Translations under genes and position numbers: made by a program | Assembly: GCA_036522235.1 (NCBI GenBank) | Contig: DATDGG010000021.1 | Span: 1 to 8,766, forward strand | Direction of reading: 5' to 3' | Source: VAZQ01 sp036522235 | GTDB taxonomy: Bacteria; Pseudomonadota; Alphaproteobacteria; Rhizobiales; Xanthobacteraceae | Length of the DNA: 8,766 bases | Notes under the pieces: generated by a model | Told to the model about the DNA's origin: nothing | Database searches by the model: none | Seen by the model: only the letters and a program-made list of their open reading frames with translations | Shown here: positions 1-6,663 of the stretch, one piece after another | Position numbering within the stretch: the stretch's first letter is position 1 | Layout of the letters: the number at the start of each line of letters is the position of its first letter

Positions 1-17
1 TCTCGCTATATCAATGA

Positions 18-230
18 CTTACGTCCCATCCCCATGCCGCAACTGTTGAAGATCAGCTTGAATACGGCCTCACCAACCGCTTCACCGTCATCGCCGCGCC
101 CGGCGTGCAACATGTCGACATTGCTTCGCCGATCGACGCGCGGCGCACCCGGGCTCGGCTATACCGAGCTCGGCGGGCGCTACCTGCTGCTGCAATCGGG
201 TTCGTGCGCGGCTTCCGGCCACAAGATCAG
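18..230 (+). pseudogene. Frameshifted fragment resembling an outer-membrane beta-barrel protein
   Basis: Two short protein-like stretches lie in different frames of the same strand. From about 57 to 135, one frame reads LEYGLTNRFTVIAAPG followed by QHVDIASP, the look of a beta-strand hairpin in outer-membrane transporter-like proteins (YGLTxRxT). From about 150 the reading continues one frame over as GLGYTELGGRYLLLQSGS, again strand-like with a conserved-looking GYTELGxRY core. No intact start is present, the left part is cut by an upstream in-frame stop, and the reading is lost by about 230. I read this as a decayed, frameshifted internal piece of a barrel protein. The family is assigned from motif feel only; the exact frameshift point (135-150) is uncertain. 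Confidence 0.35.
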
Positions 231-266
231 CAGGGCCGCGATGCCGAGCGCCCGGAACGGCGCCAT
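180..266 (-). pseudogene. 28-codon stub with signal-peptide-like N-terminus
   Basis: The start codon shares one base with the stop of the receiver-HPt gene (TGATG on the minus strand). The peptide begins MAPFRALGIAALLILWPEAAH, which is a basic residue, a hydrophobic core and an Ala-rich end, as in a Sec signal peptide, then stops after seven more residues. There is no convincing ribosome binding site, so translation could only come by coupling. It may be the beginning of a secreted-protein gene whose body was removed, with the breakpoint near 225-235 where the opposite-strand barrel fragment ends. It could also be chance. Confidence 0.2.
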
Positions 267-973
267 CACGCATGCACGGCTTGCACGCCATTGGTCCGCG
301 GTGCATTCCATTCGCCCTCCACGCCGACCGTCAGGCGGTCGAGAGCTCGCGTCACCTCGTCGGCGCCGCCGTTGCGCTCGAGCGTCGTCACCACCGCCTC
401 CTCGAGCGCGGCCGCGTCCCTGCTGATCTGGTCGAAGCCGAAGAGACCGGCCGCGCCCGCCAGCCCATGGGCGATCTCCCGGATGCGGCGAAGCGTCGCC
501 GAGTTGGCGTCCTTCGCCAGCGCCAGCCGCGCCGCGGCGAGCGTCGCCGCATCGCTCTTGGCGCGCTGCACGAAGACCTTCCGCATCGTTTCGAGCCGCA
601 TCGCCTGCAGGTGGCTGCGCACCAGAAAGGCGAGCGTCATCGGATCGAAGGGCTTGGAGATCACGCCCTGGGCGCCGAGCGCGATGAATTGCTCGACCTC
701 GCGCGCTTGCGCGCGGGCGGTCATGAACAGGACCGGGATGTCGGCGGTGCGCGGATTCTTGCGCAATTGCGCAAGCGTGGTGGGCCCGTCCATGCCCGGC
801 ATCATGACGTCGAGCATGATCAGGAAGGGCGACCATTCGGCCGCCGCCGCGATCGCCTCGGCGCCCGAGCCGCAGCCCCGCACCTCGAAATCGGCGTTGA
901 GGCCAAGCGACATGTCCACGACTTCCCGAATGTCGGGCTCGTCGTCGACGTGCAGGATACGAATAGCACTCAT
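266..973 (-). CDS. Receiver-HPt phosphorelay protein
   Basis: A 235-residue cytoplasmic phosphotransfer protein. Residues 4-120 are a CheY-like receiver: acid pair D10/D11 (ILHVDDEPD), phospho-acceptor D55 (LIMLDVMMPGMDG), switch T85 (FMTA) and K107 followed by P (ISKPFD). Residues about 130-220 are helical and contain H169 in the histidine-phosphotransfer motif AHGLAGAAGLFGF, the HPt signature (H-x-L-x-G-x3-G). There is no DNA-binding or enzymatic output domain. It is the second gene of an operon: the kinase stop and this start overlap as ATGA, and a near-perfect Shine-Dalgarno AGGAGGT lies just upstream inside the kinase gene. In hybrid-kinase relays an HPt domain passes phosphate from a receiver to a separate response regulator, so this protein probably completes the relay of its partner kinase. 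Domain calls are firm; the relay order is inference. Confidence 0.93.
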   Translation of the reverse strand: MSAIRILHVDDEPDIREVVDMSLGLNADFEVRGCGSGAEAIAAAAEWSPFLIMLDVMMPGMDGPTTLAQLRKNPRTADIPVLFMTARAQAREVEQFIALGAQGVISKPFDPMTLAFLVRSHLQAMRLETMRKVFVQRAKSDAATLAAARLALAKDANSATLRRIREIAHGLAGAAGLFGFDQISRDAAALEEAVVTTLERNGGADEVTRALDRLTVGVEGEWNAPRTNGVQAVHA

Positions 974-3489
974 ACGACCTCCTGTGATGCAAGTGAGGAC
1001 CGCGGCGTCAAACGATCGTGTACGGTTGCGACCAAGCTGTCGAGCGCGGCCTGCGACTTGCCGAGGCTGGCCTGCACCTGCGGGTCGCGCACCGGGTTCG
1101 TCCCATGGGCCGAGAAGATGATCACCGGAATCGAGCGTCCCCGGCTGCCGCGCAGGTCGGGCAGCAGGTCGAGGCCGGAGACCCCGCCAAGCTCGATGTC
1201 GAGCACCGCCAGATCGAAATGATGGGCGGCGAGCGCCCGGCGCGCGTCCTCGATCGAGTTGGCCGAGGTGACATTCGCAGTGCTGTTGAGCGCCAGCGCG
1301 ACCAGGTCCAAGACGTCGCGATCGTCGTCGACATGCAGGATCTCCGGGCGCTGGCCGGTATCGCGCACCCCCAATCGATCAAGCATCTGGGCAAGGCGGT
1401 CGAGGTCAACGGGCTTTTCCAGCCATTCGAGCCCCATGGGCTCGAGCCCGCTCAGCACCTCGTGGTCGCGGTCGCTATCGGCCGACATGGCGATGATCGG
1501 CGGCGACTTGCCGCTCTGCGGTTGCTCCTGCAAATCGCGGATCAACCCGGCGCCGTCGCCGTCCGGGAGCTGGAGATCGACCAGGATGGCCCCATAGGGC
1601 GCCGCCGCCGCCCGCATGACCGCCTCGGCGCGCGTATGCGCAAAGTCGGTGGCAAAGCCGAACTGCTGCAGACCTTCGCGCAGCGCGATCGCCGCATTGG
1701 GATCGTCCTCGCACAGCAATATCCGCGCCGCGCCCGGTTTCGCCTCGAGGTCGATTTCCCGTCCGGCCACCTGATCCAAGCCCGGCAGGTCCACGAAAAA
1801 GACGGTGCCGCCGCCGGGCGCGTCATCGAAGCCGACCTCACCGCCGAGCCGCGTGACGATCTCCTTGACGATGCTGAGGCCGAGACCGGTACCGCCTTTC
1901 TGGCGGGCGTCGGTGGCGTCGGCCTGGGCGAATTTCTCGAATATGTGCTCCTTGAACTCGGGGGGAATTCCGGGCCCGTGGTCGCGCACCGAGATGCGGA
2001 TCGTGTCGTCGCGCTTCTCGACCGCGACCACCACCTCGCCGCCGGGCGGGGAGAACTTGATGGCGTTCGACAGCAAGTTGGTGATGACCTGGGCGAGGCG
2101 ATCGGGATCGCCATGCACCTGGCCGCTCGCCGAGGAGGGGTCGAGCCGGACGCGCACCCCGTAGCCGTCGGCAAAGCCGCGGTTGCCCTCGATGGTCTGC
2201 TCCACCAAGGTGAGCGCTTCGATCGGCTTGAAATTGAAGACGATCTGGCTCGACTCCATCTTCTCGATATCGAGGATGTCGTTGATGAGCCGCACCAGCC
2301 TCTGGCTGTTCGATTGCGCGATGGCGAGCAGGCGCGCCGCCGAATCCGGCAGCTTTCCGGCCGCCCCGCCGATGAGCAGGCCGAGCGAGCCGGAGATCGA
2401 GGTCAGCGGCGTACGCAACTCGTGGCTCACGGTCGAGACGAATTCGTCCTTCAGCCGCTCCAGGCGTTTGCGCTCGCTGATATCGACGATCACGCCGAGG
2501 ACGAGCAGTCGCTCCCCGGTATGAATCGGATTGAGCACGACCTCGACCGGAAATTCGGTGCCGTCCCGGCGCCTGCCGAACAGGTCGCGGCCGGCGCCCA
2601 TGCGGTGCGTCTTGGGGTGGCGGATGAAATCGTCGCGCAGCCGCGCATGCTGATTGCGCAATCGCGTCGGCACCAGGATGTCGACCGGCCGGCCGATCAG
2701 CTCGTCGCGGCTGTGGCCGAACAAGCGCTCGATCTCGGTATTGACCATCACGATCTCGCCCCGGCGGTTGGTCATGACCATGCCGCACGGGGCCGACTCG
2801 ACCGCTAAGCGAAACTTTTCCTCGGCGAATTTCTGTGCCGTCAGGTCGCGGGTCACCTTGGCCGCCCCGATGATCTCGCCGGAGCGCGATCTGACCGGGC
2901 GGATGCTCAGCGCGACGTCGATGCGCCGGCCGCTTCTGGTCTGCCGGACCGTCTCGACGTTCTCGACCAGCTCCTCGCGCAGCGATTTTTCGATCATGGC
3001 CGCCTGCGCGGCGCGATGATCCGCCGGTGCGATGATCGCGATGTTCTGGCCGATCGCTTCAGCGGACGTGTACCGATAGAGGTTTTCGGCCGCCGGGTTC
3101 CAGGCCGTAATGGTGCCGTCGACCGTCACCGTGATGATGGGGTAGCTCGCCGATTCCGCGGCGGCGGCGAACATGCGCTGCTGCTGCGCATATTGCTCCA
3201 AGGCGGATTCCATATTGCGGCGCGTTTTGCTCTTCTCGACCGGCTCGGCCGTTTGCTCGCGCGCGGCGGCCGTCGTGCGATCGAGCGGCGCGCCGAACGT
3301 TGGGCGCGCCCCACTGCGCGCCAGGCCGTGTGCCAGCGCGGCCGCGAGCGCCAGGATGGCGGTCACTGCCGCAAGCGCCGCCAGCAGAGCCGGCTGTTCG
3401 ACCTGTCGGTAGGCGAGCGAGCCGAGGATGGCCGCGGTGAGCACGACCAAGCCGGTCATAGCCGCTATCAGCCGTTCCGCCAGCGCCAT
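970..3489 (-). CDS. Membrane-bound hybrid histidine kinase, PAS-PAS-HisKA-HATPase-REC-REC
   Basis: With the chosen start the protein has 839 residues. Two hydrophobic helices (about 8-27 and 34-57) place it in the inner membrane with almost no periplasmic loop. Two PAS domains follow (about 107-217, with AWNPAAENLY; about 227-339, with MVNTEIERLFGHS), then HisKA with phospho-acceptor H356 (VSHELRTP), and a HATPase with N box N471/N475 (NLLSNAIKF), G1 DHGPGIP (D503) and G2 GGTGLGL (532-538). Receiver 1 (588-707) has D595/D596, acceptor D638, S669 and K692-P. Receiver 2 (715-827) has DDD at 721-723, acceptor D764, S793 and K811, here followed by Ser instead of Pro. No HPt is present. I chose ATG 3489 because MALAERLIAAM directly precedes the first helix, as is common in this kinase type; ATG 3534 (854 aa) is a real alternative. 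The reading frame stays open to 3708 but looks non-coding there. The signal sensed is unknown. Confidence 0.93.
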   Translation of the reverse strand: MALAERLIAAMTGLVVLTAAILGSLAYRQVEQPALLAALAAVTAILALAAALAHGLARSGARPTFGAPLDRTTAAAREQTAEPVEKSKTRRNMESALEQYAQQQRMFAAAAESASYPIITVTVDGTITAWNPAAENLYRYTSAEAIGQNIAIIAPADHRAAQAAMIEKSLREELVENVETVRQTRSGRRIDVALSIRPVRSRSGEIIGAAKVTRDLTAQKFAEEKFRLAVESAPCGMVMTNRRGEIVMVNTEIERLFGHSRDELIGRPVDILVPTRLRNQHARLRDDFIRHPKTHRMGAGRDLFGRRRDGTEFPVEVVLNPIHTGERLLVLGVIVDISERKRLERLKDEFVSTVSHELRTPLTSISGSLGLLIGGAAGKLPDSAARLLAIAQSNSQRLVRLINDILDIEKMESSQIVFNFKPIEALTLVEQTIEGNRGFADGYGVRVRLDPSSASGQVHGDPDRLAQVITNLLSNAIKFSPPGGEVVVAVEKRDDTIRISVRDHGPGIPPEFKEHIFEKFAQADATDARQKGGTGLGLSIVKEIVTRLGGEVGFDDAPGGGTVFFVDLPGLDQVAGREIDLEAKPGAARILLCEDDPNAAIALREGLQQFGFATDFAHTRAEAVMRAAAAPYGAILVDLQLPDGDGAGLIRDLQEQPQSGKSPPIIAMSADSDRDHEVLSGLEPMGLEWLEKPVDLDRLAQMLDRLGVRDTGQRPEILHVDDDRDVLDLVALALNSTANVTSANSIEDARRALAAHHFDLAVLDIELGGVSGLDLLPDLRGSRGRSIPVIIFSAHGTNPVRDPQVQASLGKSQAALDSLVATVHDRLTPRSSLASQEVV
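977..983 (-). promoter_or_regulatory. Strong Shine-Dalgarno inside the kinase gene
   Basis: The minus strand reads AGGAGGT, then CGT, then the ATG of the receiver-HPt gene. It is the clearest ribosome binding site in the window and sits within the last codons of the kinase gene, so the second gene is likely translated both by coupling and by independent initiation. It fixes the start of that gene. Confidence 0.75.
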
Positions 3490-3666
3490 CGCGTCCCATC
3501 CAGTCGACTTAAAGGGCCACACGGGGAGCGACATCTTCGCGCTTGCCAATGCCCGCACGAAGGCGCGCCCCGCCAATGCGGTTGTTCGCCTGCGCCCCCA
3601 CCCTTGATTCCACTCTCGCCTGCGCGGGAGCAAACCGGAAGGGGGAGCGCGCCGGCACCGTTCTCC

Positions 3667-3696
3667 TCGCCCATGACGCGTTCGCCCATGACGCGC
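3667..3696. repeat. 15-bp tandem duplication
   Basis: TCGCCCATGACGCGT is followed directly by TCGCCCATGACGCGC (14 of 15 bases equal). It lies upstream of the kinase gene in sequence I do not consider coding. Probably a small slippage duplication; no function is evident. Confidence 0.6.
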
Positions 3697-3922
3697 GAGG
3701 GCCAGCAAACGGTGCCATGCAACCAGTAATAATCTGTTACAATGAAATATAATCAGATAGTAAAACGACTAAGTAGAAATATCTAGCCAAAATGACCCAC
3801 ACTTGTTCCTAATTGAGAATCGTAATAGTCGACGGCGAATACTTATGTTTTCGAAGAATTTGTTTATGCCCCGTCGCGGCGCACCGCGATACGCGGCATT
3901 GTTGGGTTCCCCCCTTCGCCCG
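3697..3922. other. Intergenic region with AT-rich patch, probable kinase promoter area
   Basis: The stretch from about 3720 to 3870 is strikingly AT-rich compared with its surroundings and lies upstream of the minus-strand kinase operon, so it is the natural place for that operon's promoter. On the minus strand there are -10-like strings (TTATATT near 3745-3755, TAGATAT near 3780), but I see no well-spaced -35 partner, so I do not name a specific promoter. No gene on either strand is convincing. From 3870 to 3922 the sequence returns to GC-rich. Confidence 0.4.
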
Positions 3923-3955
3923 GTGCTGCGCCCCGCTCGACCCTGGGGCGAGCAC
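3923..3955 (-). terminator. Hairpin at the end of the FixJ-type regulator gene
   Basis: The left arm GTGCTGCGCCCC and right arm GGGGCGAGCAC pair over 11 base pairs with one bulged G and a 10-base loop. The right arm ends exactly at the last base of the stop codon of the minus-strand regulator gene. No T-run follows on either strand, so it is not a canonical intrinsic terminator; it may instead stabilise the mRNA 3' end or assist termination. Confidence 0.4.
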
Positions 3956-4587
3956 TATGCTCGGCGCTCCTCTCGCCCCAGAACTTTGCGGGCAAGGTCG
4001 ACCGAGTTCTTGGCGCCCAGCTTGTGCATGATGTGGGCGCGGTGAATTTCGACGGTTCGTTGGCTGATTCCCAGAGCCGCCGCGGCTTCCTTGTTGGTGG
4101 CGCTTGCCGCGATCAGCGCGAGCACTTCGCGCTCGCGTTGGGTCAGAAGGTCGCTTCCGGGAAATGTGGGGGGGATCGGCGAAGTGGCGCCATTTTGCTG
4201 GCGTGTCGAGCGTGCCGCGATCGCCTCGCGCACGCGCGCCACCAGCGTTGCGGCGTCCTGCCGCTTCTCGATGAAGTCGAACGCGCCGTTCTTGATCGCC
4301 TCGACGGCGCTCGCGATGTCGCCGCGGCCCGAGGCGATGAAGATCGGTGCCGGATAATTGGCGGCGTCGAGATCCTTCAGGACTTCGAGTCCCGAGCGGC
4401 CCGGCATGTAGATGTCGAGGATGATGCAGGCCGGGATCCGGTCCCGCGCCGCGATCAGGAATGATGCCCCATCCACGAAGCTGATGGCGCGAAAGCCGGC
4501 CTGCGCGAATACCTCCGACAGAAGGTCCCGCACGGTCGGATCGTCGTCAACGATGTAAATTTCGCTTTCCGCCTGATCGCCACGCAT
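3955..4587 (-). CDS. FixJ/NarL-type response regulator (REC-LuxR HTH)
   Basis: A 210-residue two-domain transcription factor. The receiver (about 8-125) has the acidic cluster D14-D16 (IYIVDDDPTVR), acceptor D58 (CIILDIYMPGRSG), switch S86 (FIASGRGD) and K108 (FDFIEKRQD). The Pro that usually follows this Lys is Arg. After a Pro/Thr-rich linker, residues about 146-205 form a LuxR/GerE helix-turn-helix (LTQREREVLALIA, then GISQRTVEIHRAHIMHKL), typical of FixJ-class regulators that bind DNA as phosphorylated dimers. GGGAAG upstream of the ATG is a reasonable ribosome binding site. No kinase gene is adjacent on the upstream side; the hybrid kinase/HPt operon lies downstream in the same direction, separated by about 460 bases, so this is a plausible but unproven output of that relay. 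Not assigned to FixJ itself: no fixL or fix genes are seen. Confidence 0.93.
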   Translation of the reverse strand: MRGDQAESEIYIVDDDPTVRDLLSEVFAQAGFRAISFVDGASFLIAARDRIPACIILDIYMPGRSGLEVLKDLDAANYPAPIFIASGRGDIASAVEAIKNGAFDFIEKRQDAATLVARVREAIAARSTRQQNGATSPIPPTFPGSDLLTQREREVLALIAASATNKEAAAALGISQRTVEIHRAHIMHKLGAKNSVDLARKVLGREERRA

Positions 4588-4941
4588 CTCCGGCTTCCCA
4601 TCTTACGAACCACGCCTACGCGAATCTAATGTCGGGATACATACACACCCTGAAAGGTTGTGCTGTCTAAATTTGGACGCATTCCGCTAAAATTCCTTCC
4701 CTGGATACCGGCTGCTGCGCCCGCCCGCCCAGCCTTGCTCACGCGGGTCTAGCGGTTTTTGCCTATTGATTTCTGACAGATGGCTGACGTCCAAAAGGAT
4801 GATACCGCACGCTGGACTTTATTTTAAGTTAAACCATCTGGCCGTGTGGGCGTTCTCCCGCGGGGGCGACCTGCGATATGGCACGGTGCCGTCTGCAGTG
4901 CCGCGGGCGACATAGGCTTGGCATCAGCAACGGGGCCTGCC
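4588..4941. other. Divergent intergenic region between the FixJ-type and CRP-type regulators
   Basis: About 350 bases without a supported gene, between two divergently transcribed regulators, so it should carry promoters in both directions. On the minus strand TAGACA near 4663-4668 resembles a -35 box but its -10 is poor. On the plus side 4795-4835 is AT-rich (ACTTTATTTTAAGTTAAACC), a likely promoter area for the CRP-type gene. No TTGAT-N4-ATCAA (FNR/FixK) or clear CRP palindrome was found. An in-frame extension of the CRP-type gene back to a GTG at 4846 looks non-coding. Confidence 0.4.
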
Positions 4942-5616
4942 ATGAGCCTAAGTGAGAAAAATGCCCACGCGGCGGCAGCCATCCTGGCCCGCATCGAGGG
5001 CGTGCGATCGGACGCAAAATACCAAAAGGATCAGATCGTCTTTTCACAGGGCGATCCTGCGGATTCGGTCTTCTACCTGCAGTCCGGCAAGGCCAAGGTC
5101 ACGGTGCTGTCCACCGAGGGCAAGGAGGCCGTTGTGGCGATCCTCCCACCCGGCAGCTTTTTCGGCGAAGCCTGCCTCACCGGGCGCGCGCACCGGATGA
5201 CCACCGTCAGCGGCCTGACCGAATGCGTGCTCGTCCGCATCCCGAAAACCGGCACCATTCGGGCCCTGCGCGACGATCCGGCCTTCTCCGAGCTGTTCAT
5301 CTCGTATCTCATGGAACGCAATATTCGGGCGCAGGAGGATCTGGCCGATCAGTTGCTCCACTCGACCGAGAAGCGCCTGGCGCGGCTTCTGCTGCGATTG
5401 GCGAATTACGGGGCGGACGACCCGCCGCTGGATCCGATCGTGCCCAGGATCAATCAGGAAACGCTCGCCGAAATGATCGGCACCAGCCGCACCAACGTCA
5501 ATTTTTTCATGAACAAGTTTCGTCAGCTCGGATTCATCGAGTACAACGGCGAGATCAAGGTCAACAGGTCGCTGTTGACCATGCTGCTGAAGCAGCCGGT
5601 TGCGTTGCACGATTAG
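4942..5616 (+). CDS. CRP/FNR-family transcriptional regulator
   Basis: A 224-residue regulator. Residues about 25-120 form the cyclic-nucleotide-binding-like beta-roll (FSQGDPADSVFYLQSGKAKV; GSFFGEACL with G75/E76, and R85 in the position of the phosphate-contacting Arg of CRP). Helix C (about 110-145) would form the dimer interface. Residues about 150-215 are a Crp-type winged helix with recognition helix near TSRTNVNFFMNKFRQLGF. There is no N-terminal cysteine cluster, so it is not an oxygen-sensing FNR; the two cysteines (78, 95) are inside the beta-roll. The Arg in the cassette leaves ligand binding possible, but residue M86-T87 differs from the usual R-S/T pair for cAMP, so the ligand is open. 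ATG 4942 is chosen because conserved sequence begins soon after it and ACGGGG lies upstream. Targets are unknown. Confidence 0.92.
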   Translation: MSLSEKNAHAAAAILARIEGVRSDAKYQKDQIVFSQGDPADSVFYLQSGKAKVTVLSTEGKEAVVAILPPGSFFGEACLTGRAHRMTTVSGLTECVLVRIPKTGTIRALRDDPAFSELFISYLMERNIRAQEDLADQLLHSTEKRLARLLLRLANYGADDPPLDPIVPRINQETLAEMIGTSRTNVNFFMNKFRQLGFIEYNGEIKVNRSLLTMLLKQPVALHD

Positions 5617-5686
5617 CGCATGTCCCCGAAAGGCATGCCCTCGCGAAGGCGGGGGTGGATACCGGTTTTCAGAAAAGGACATGCGC
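5616..5686. repeat. Palindromic intergenic repeat overlapping a stop codon
   Basis: GCGCATGTCC (5616-5625) is exactly complementary to GGACATGCGC (5677-5686). Inside the arms are CCGAAA and GGTTTTCAGAAAA, and GTGGATACCGGTTTTC matches the style of a dispersed palindrome I know from Bradyrhizobium-like genomes, where arms around GATC enclose CCGAAAAGTGG and ACCGGTTTTC. This copy has extra bases (GGCATGCCCTCGCGAAGGCG) in the middle, themselves partly self-complementary. The first G of the left arm is the last base of the CRP-type gene's stop codon. As RNA it would fold into a long hairpin that could protect the transcript end or limit read-through. Membership of the family is from memory and would be settled by a genome-wide search. 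Confidence 0.65.
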
Positions 5687-5854
5687 CAGCGCAAAAAACG
5701 CTGAGCGCATCCCGATCCATTCGCCTGGGATGTGCTCTGAGTGCCCGCCCCCCACCGAGGCCTGCACAATTCCCCGGCAACGAGGCCGCGATCGCGCTAT
5801 GCTGGCCGCCCGCGCCGTGGCGATCGATCAGGCGCGAACCGCGGACGGAGCACC
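5687..5854. other. Leader region of the hydrolase gene
   Basis: This 168-base gap has no supported gene. CGGAG at 5846-5850, four bases before the ATG at 5855, is the ribosome binding site that decides the start of the hydrolase gene. I see no clear promoter, operator or riboswitch fold. The short poly-A run at 5693-5698 has no hairpin directly before it in the right orientation for a terminator. Confidence 0.4.
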
Positions 5855-6619
5855 ATGCCTGAGCCGATCTGGAACGCCTTCTTGACCGAGCGTGACAAGG
5901 CCGTGTTTGCGGCCTCGGGTTACGGCGCGCGCGGCGGCTTCGGCAAGCGGCCCGCGCTCCTGGTCATCGACGTCAACTGGGCCTTCTGCGGCGACAAGCC
6001 GGAGCCGATCCTCGAATCGATCAAGCGCTGGCGCAATTCCTGCGGGGAAGACGCCTGGGCGGCGCTGCCCTATATCAAGGCGCTGATCGACAAGTGCCGG
6101 CAGAAGGGCGTCCCGGTGATCTACACGACCGGCGCGCGCCGGCACGACAATTGGGACGGGGGCTCCTGGCTGTGGAAGAACGCGCGCGGCGCCGAGGATC
6201 AGCGCGCGCGGGCGAGCAATCTCGACGGCAATGAGATCGTCACCGCGATCGCTCCCGGCCCGCGCGACATCGTGGTCTACAAGCAGAAGCCGTCGGGCTT
6301 TTTCGGCAGCAATCTGGCGAGCTATCTGACCTTGCTCGGCTGCGACAGCGTGATCGTCTCCGGCACCACCACGTCGGGCTGCGTGCGCGCGACCGTGCTC
6401 GACGCCTTCAGCCTGAACTATCGGGTCGCGCTGGCCGAGGAGGGCTGCTTCGATCGTTCGCAGGCGAGCCACGCCATCAACCTCTGCGACATGAACGCGA
6501 AATATGCCGACGTCGTGAAGACCGCGGAAGCGCTCGGCTTCCTGGACGGCCTGGCGGAGGGGATGTTCGATTTGCCCGAAGGCGCCCCGGTCTCGCCGCC
6601 GGTGCTGTCTCCGACCTGA
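5855..6619 (+). CDS. Isochorismatase-family cysteine hydrolase, N-carbamoylsarcosine amidase-like
   Basis: A 254-residue cytoplasmic amidohydrolase. The family's catalytic triad is visible: D39 (LLVIDVNWAF), K143 (VVYKQKPSGFFGSNL) and nucleophile C176 (SGTTTSGCVRATVLDAF). The cis-peptide bond region before the Cys (VIVSGTTTSG) and the stretch after it (DRSQASHAINLCDMNAKYADVV) resemble N-carbamoylsarcosine amidase and maleamate/ureidoacrylate amidohydrolases more than true isochorismatases. Such enzymes release ammonia and, for carbamoyl substrates, CO2 from small amides; the substrate here cannot be read from sequence. Length is near the family norm, with a slightly long N-terminus (about 30 residues before the first strand). 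The start is supported by CGGAG. The next gene follows after 44 bases, suggesting cotranscription. No creatinine or hydantoin pathway gene is nearby to confirm a role. Confidence 0.88.
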   Translation: MPEPIWNAFLTERDKAVFAASGYGARGGFGKRPALLVIDVNWAFCGDKPEPILESIKRWRNSCGEDAWAALPYIKALIDKCRQKGVPVIYTTGARRHDNWDGGSWLWKNARGAEDQRARASNLDGNEIVTAIAPGPRDIVVYKQKPSGFFGSNLASYLTLLGCDSVIVSGTTTSGCVRATVLDAFSLNYRVALAEEGCFDRSQASHAINLCDMNAKYADVVKTAEALGFLDGLAEGMFDLPEGAPVSPPVLSPT

Positions 6620-6650
6620 GGACGCTTGAACCTAAGGACGCTTGAATCTA
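6619..6650 (+). repeat. 16-bp tandem repeat carrying ribosome-binding-like AAGGA
   Basis: AGGACGCTTGAACCTA is followed directly by AGGACGCTTGAATCTA (15 of 16 equal), and a degenerate third unit begins AGGATCCTTG at 6651. The array starts at the last base of the hydrolase stop codon. Each unit carries AGGA, and the third supplies the likely Shine-Dalgarno of the DUF3297 gene. Confidence 0.7.
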
Positions 6651-6663
6651 AGGATCCTTGGCG

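Noticed and set aside
1018..2808. A 596-codon open frame on the plus strand opposite the kinase gene.
   Set aside because: It mirrors the kinase codons in GC-rich DNA, has no recognisable domain and is Arg/Ala/Asp-rich; a shadow frame.
3490..3708. Extension of the kinase gene to an upstream start (up to 912 residues).
   Set aside because: The added N-terminus is Arg/Gly-rich, includes a tandem duplication, and has no domain; starts at 3489 or 3534 just before the first membrane helix fit better.
3813..4031. Plus-strand reading beginning LRIVIVDGEYLCFRR, which resembles the start of a receiver domain.
   Set aside because: The resemblance stops after about 15 residues, the second acidic residue is Gly, and the rest runs antisense into the FixJ-type gene; most likely chance.
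4672..4795. Inverted copies TTTGGACG (4672-4679) and CGTCCAAA (4788-4795) in the divergent intergenic region as a possible operator pair.
   Set aside because: About one 8-bp inverted match is expected by chance in a region of this size, and the 100-base spacing is not typical of an operator.
4846..4941. GTG-started 32-residue extension of the CRP-type regulator.
   Set aside because: The extension shows no conserved character, and family members begin close to the ATG at 4942.
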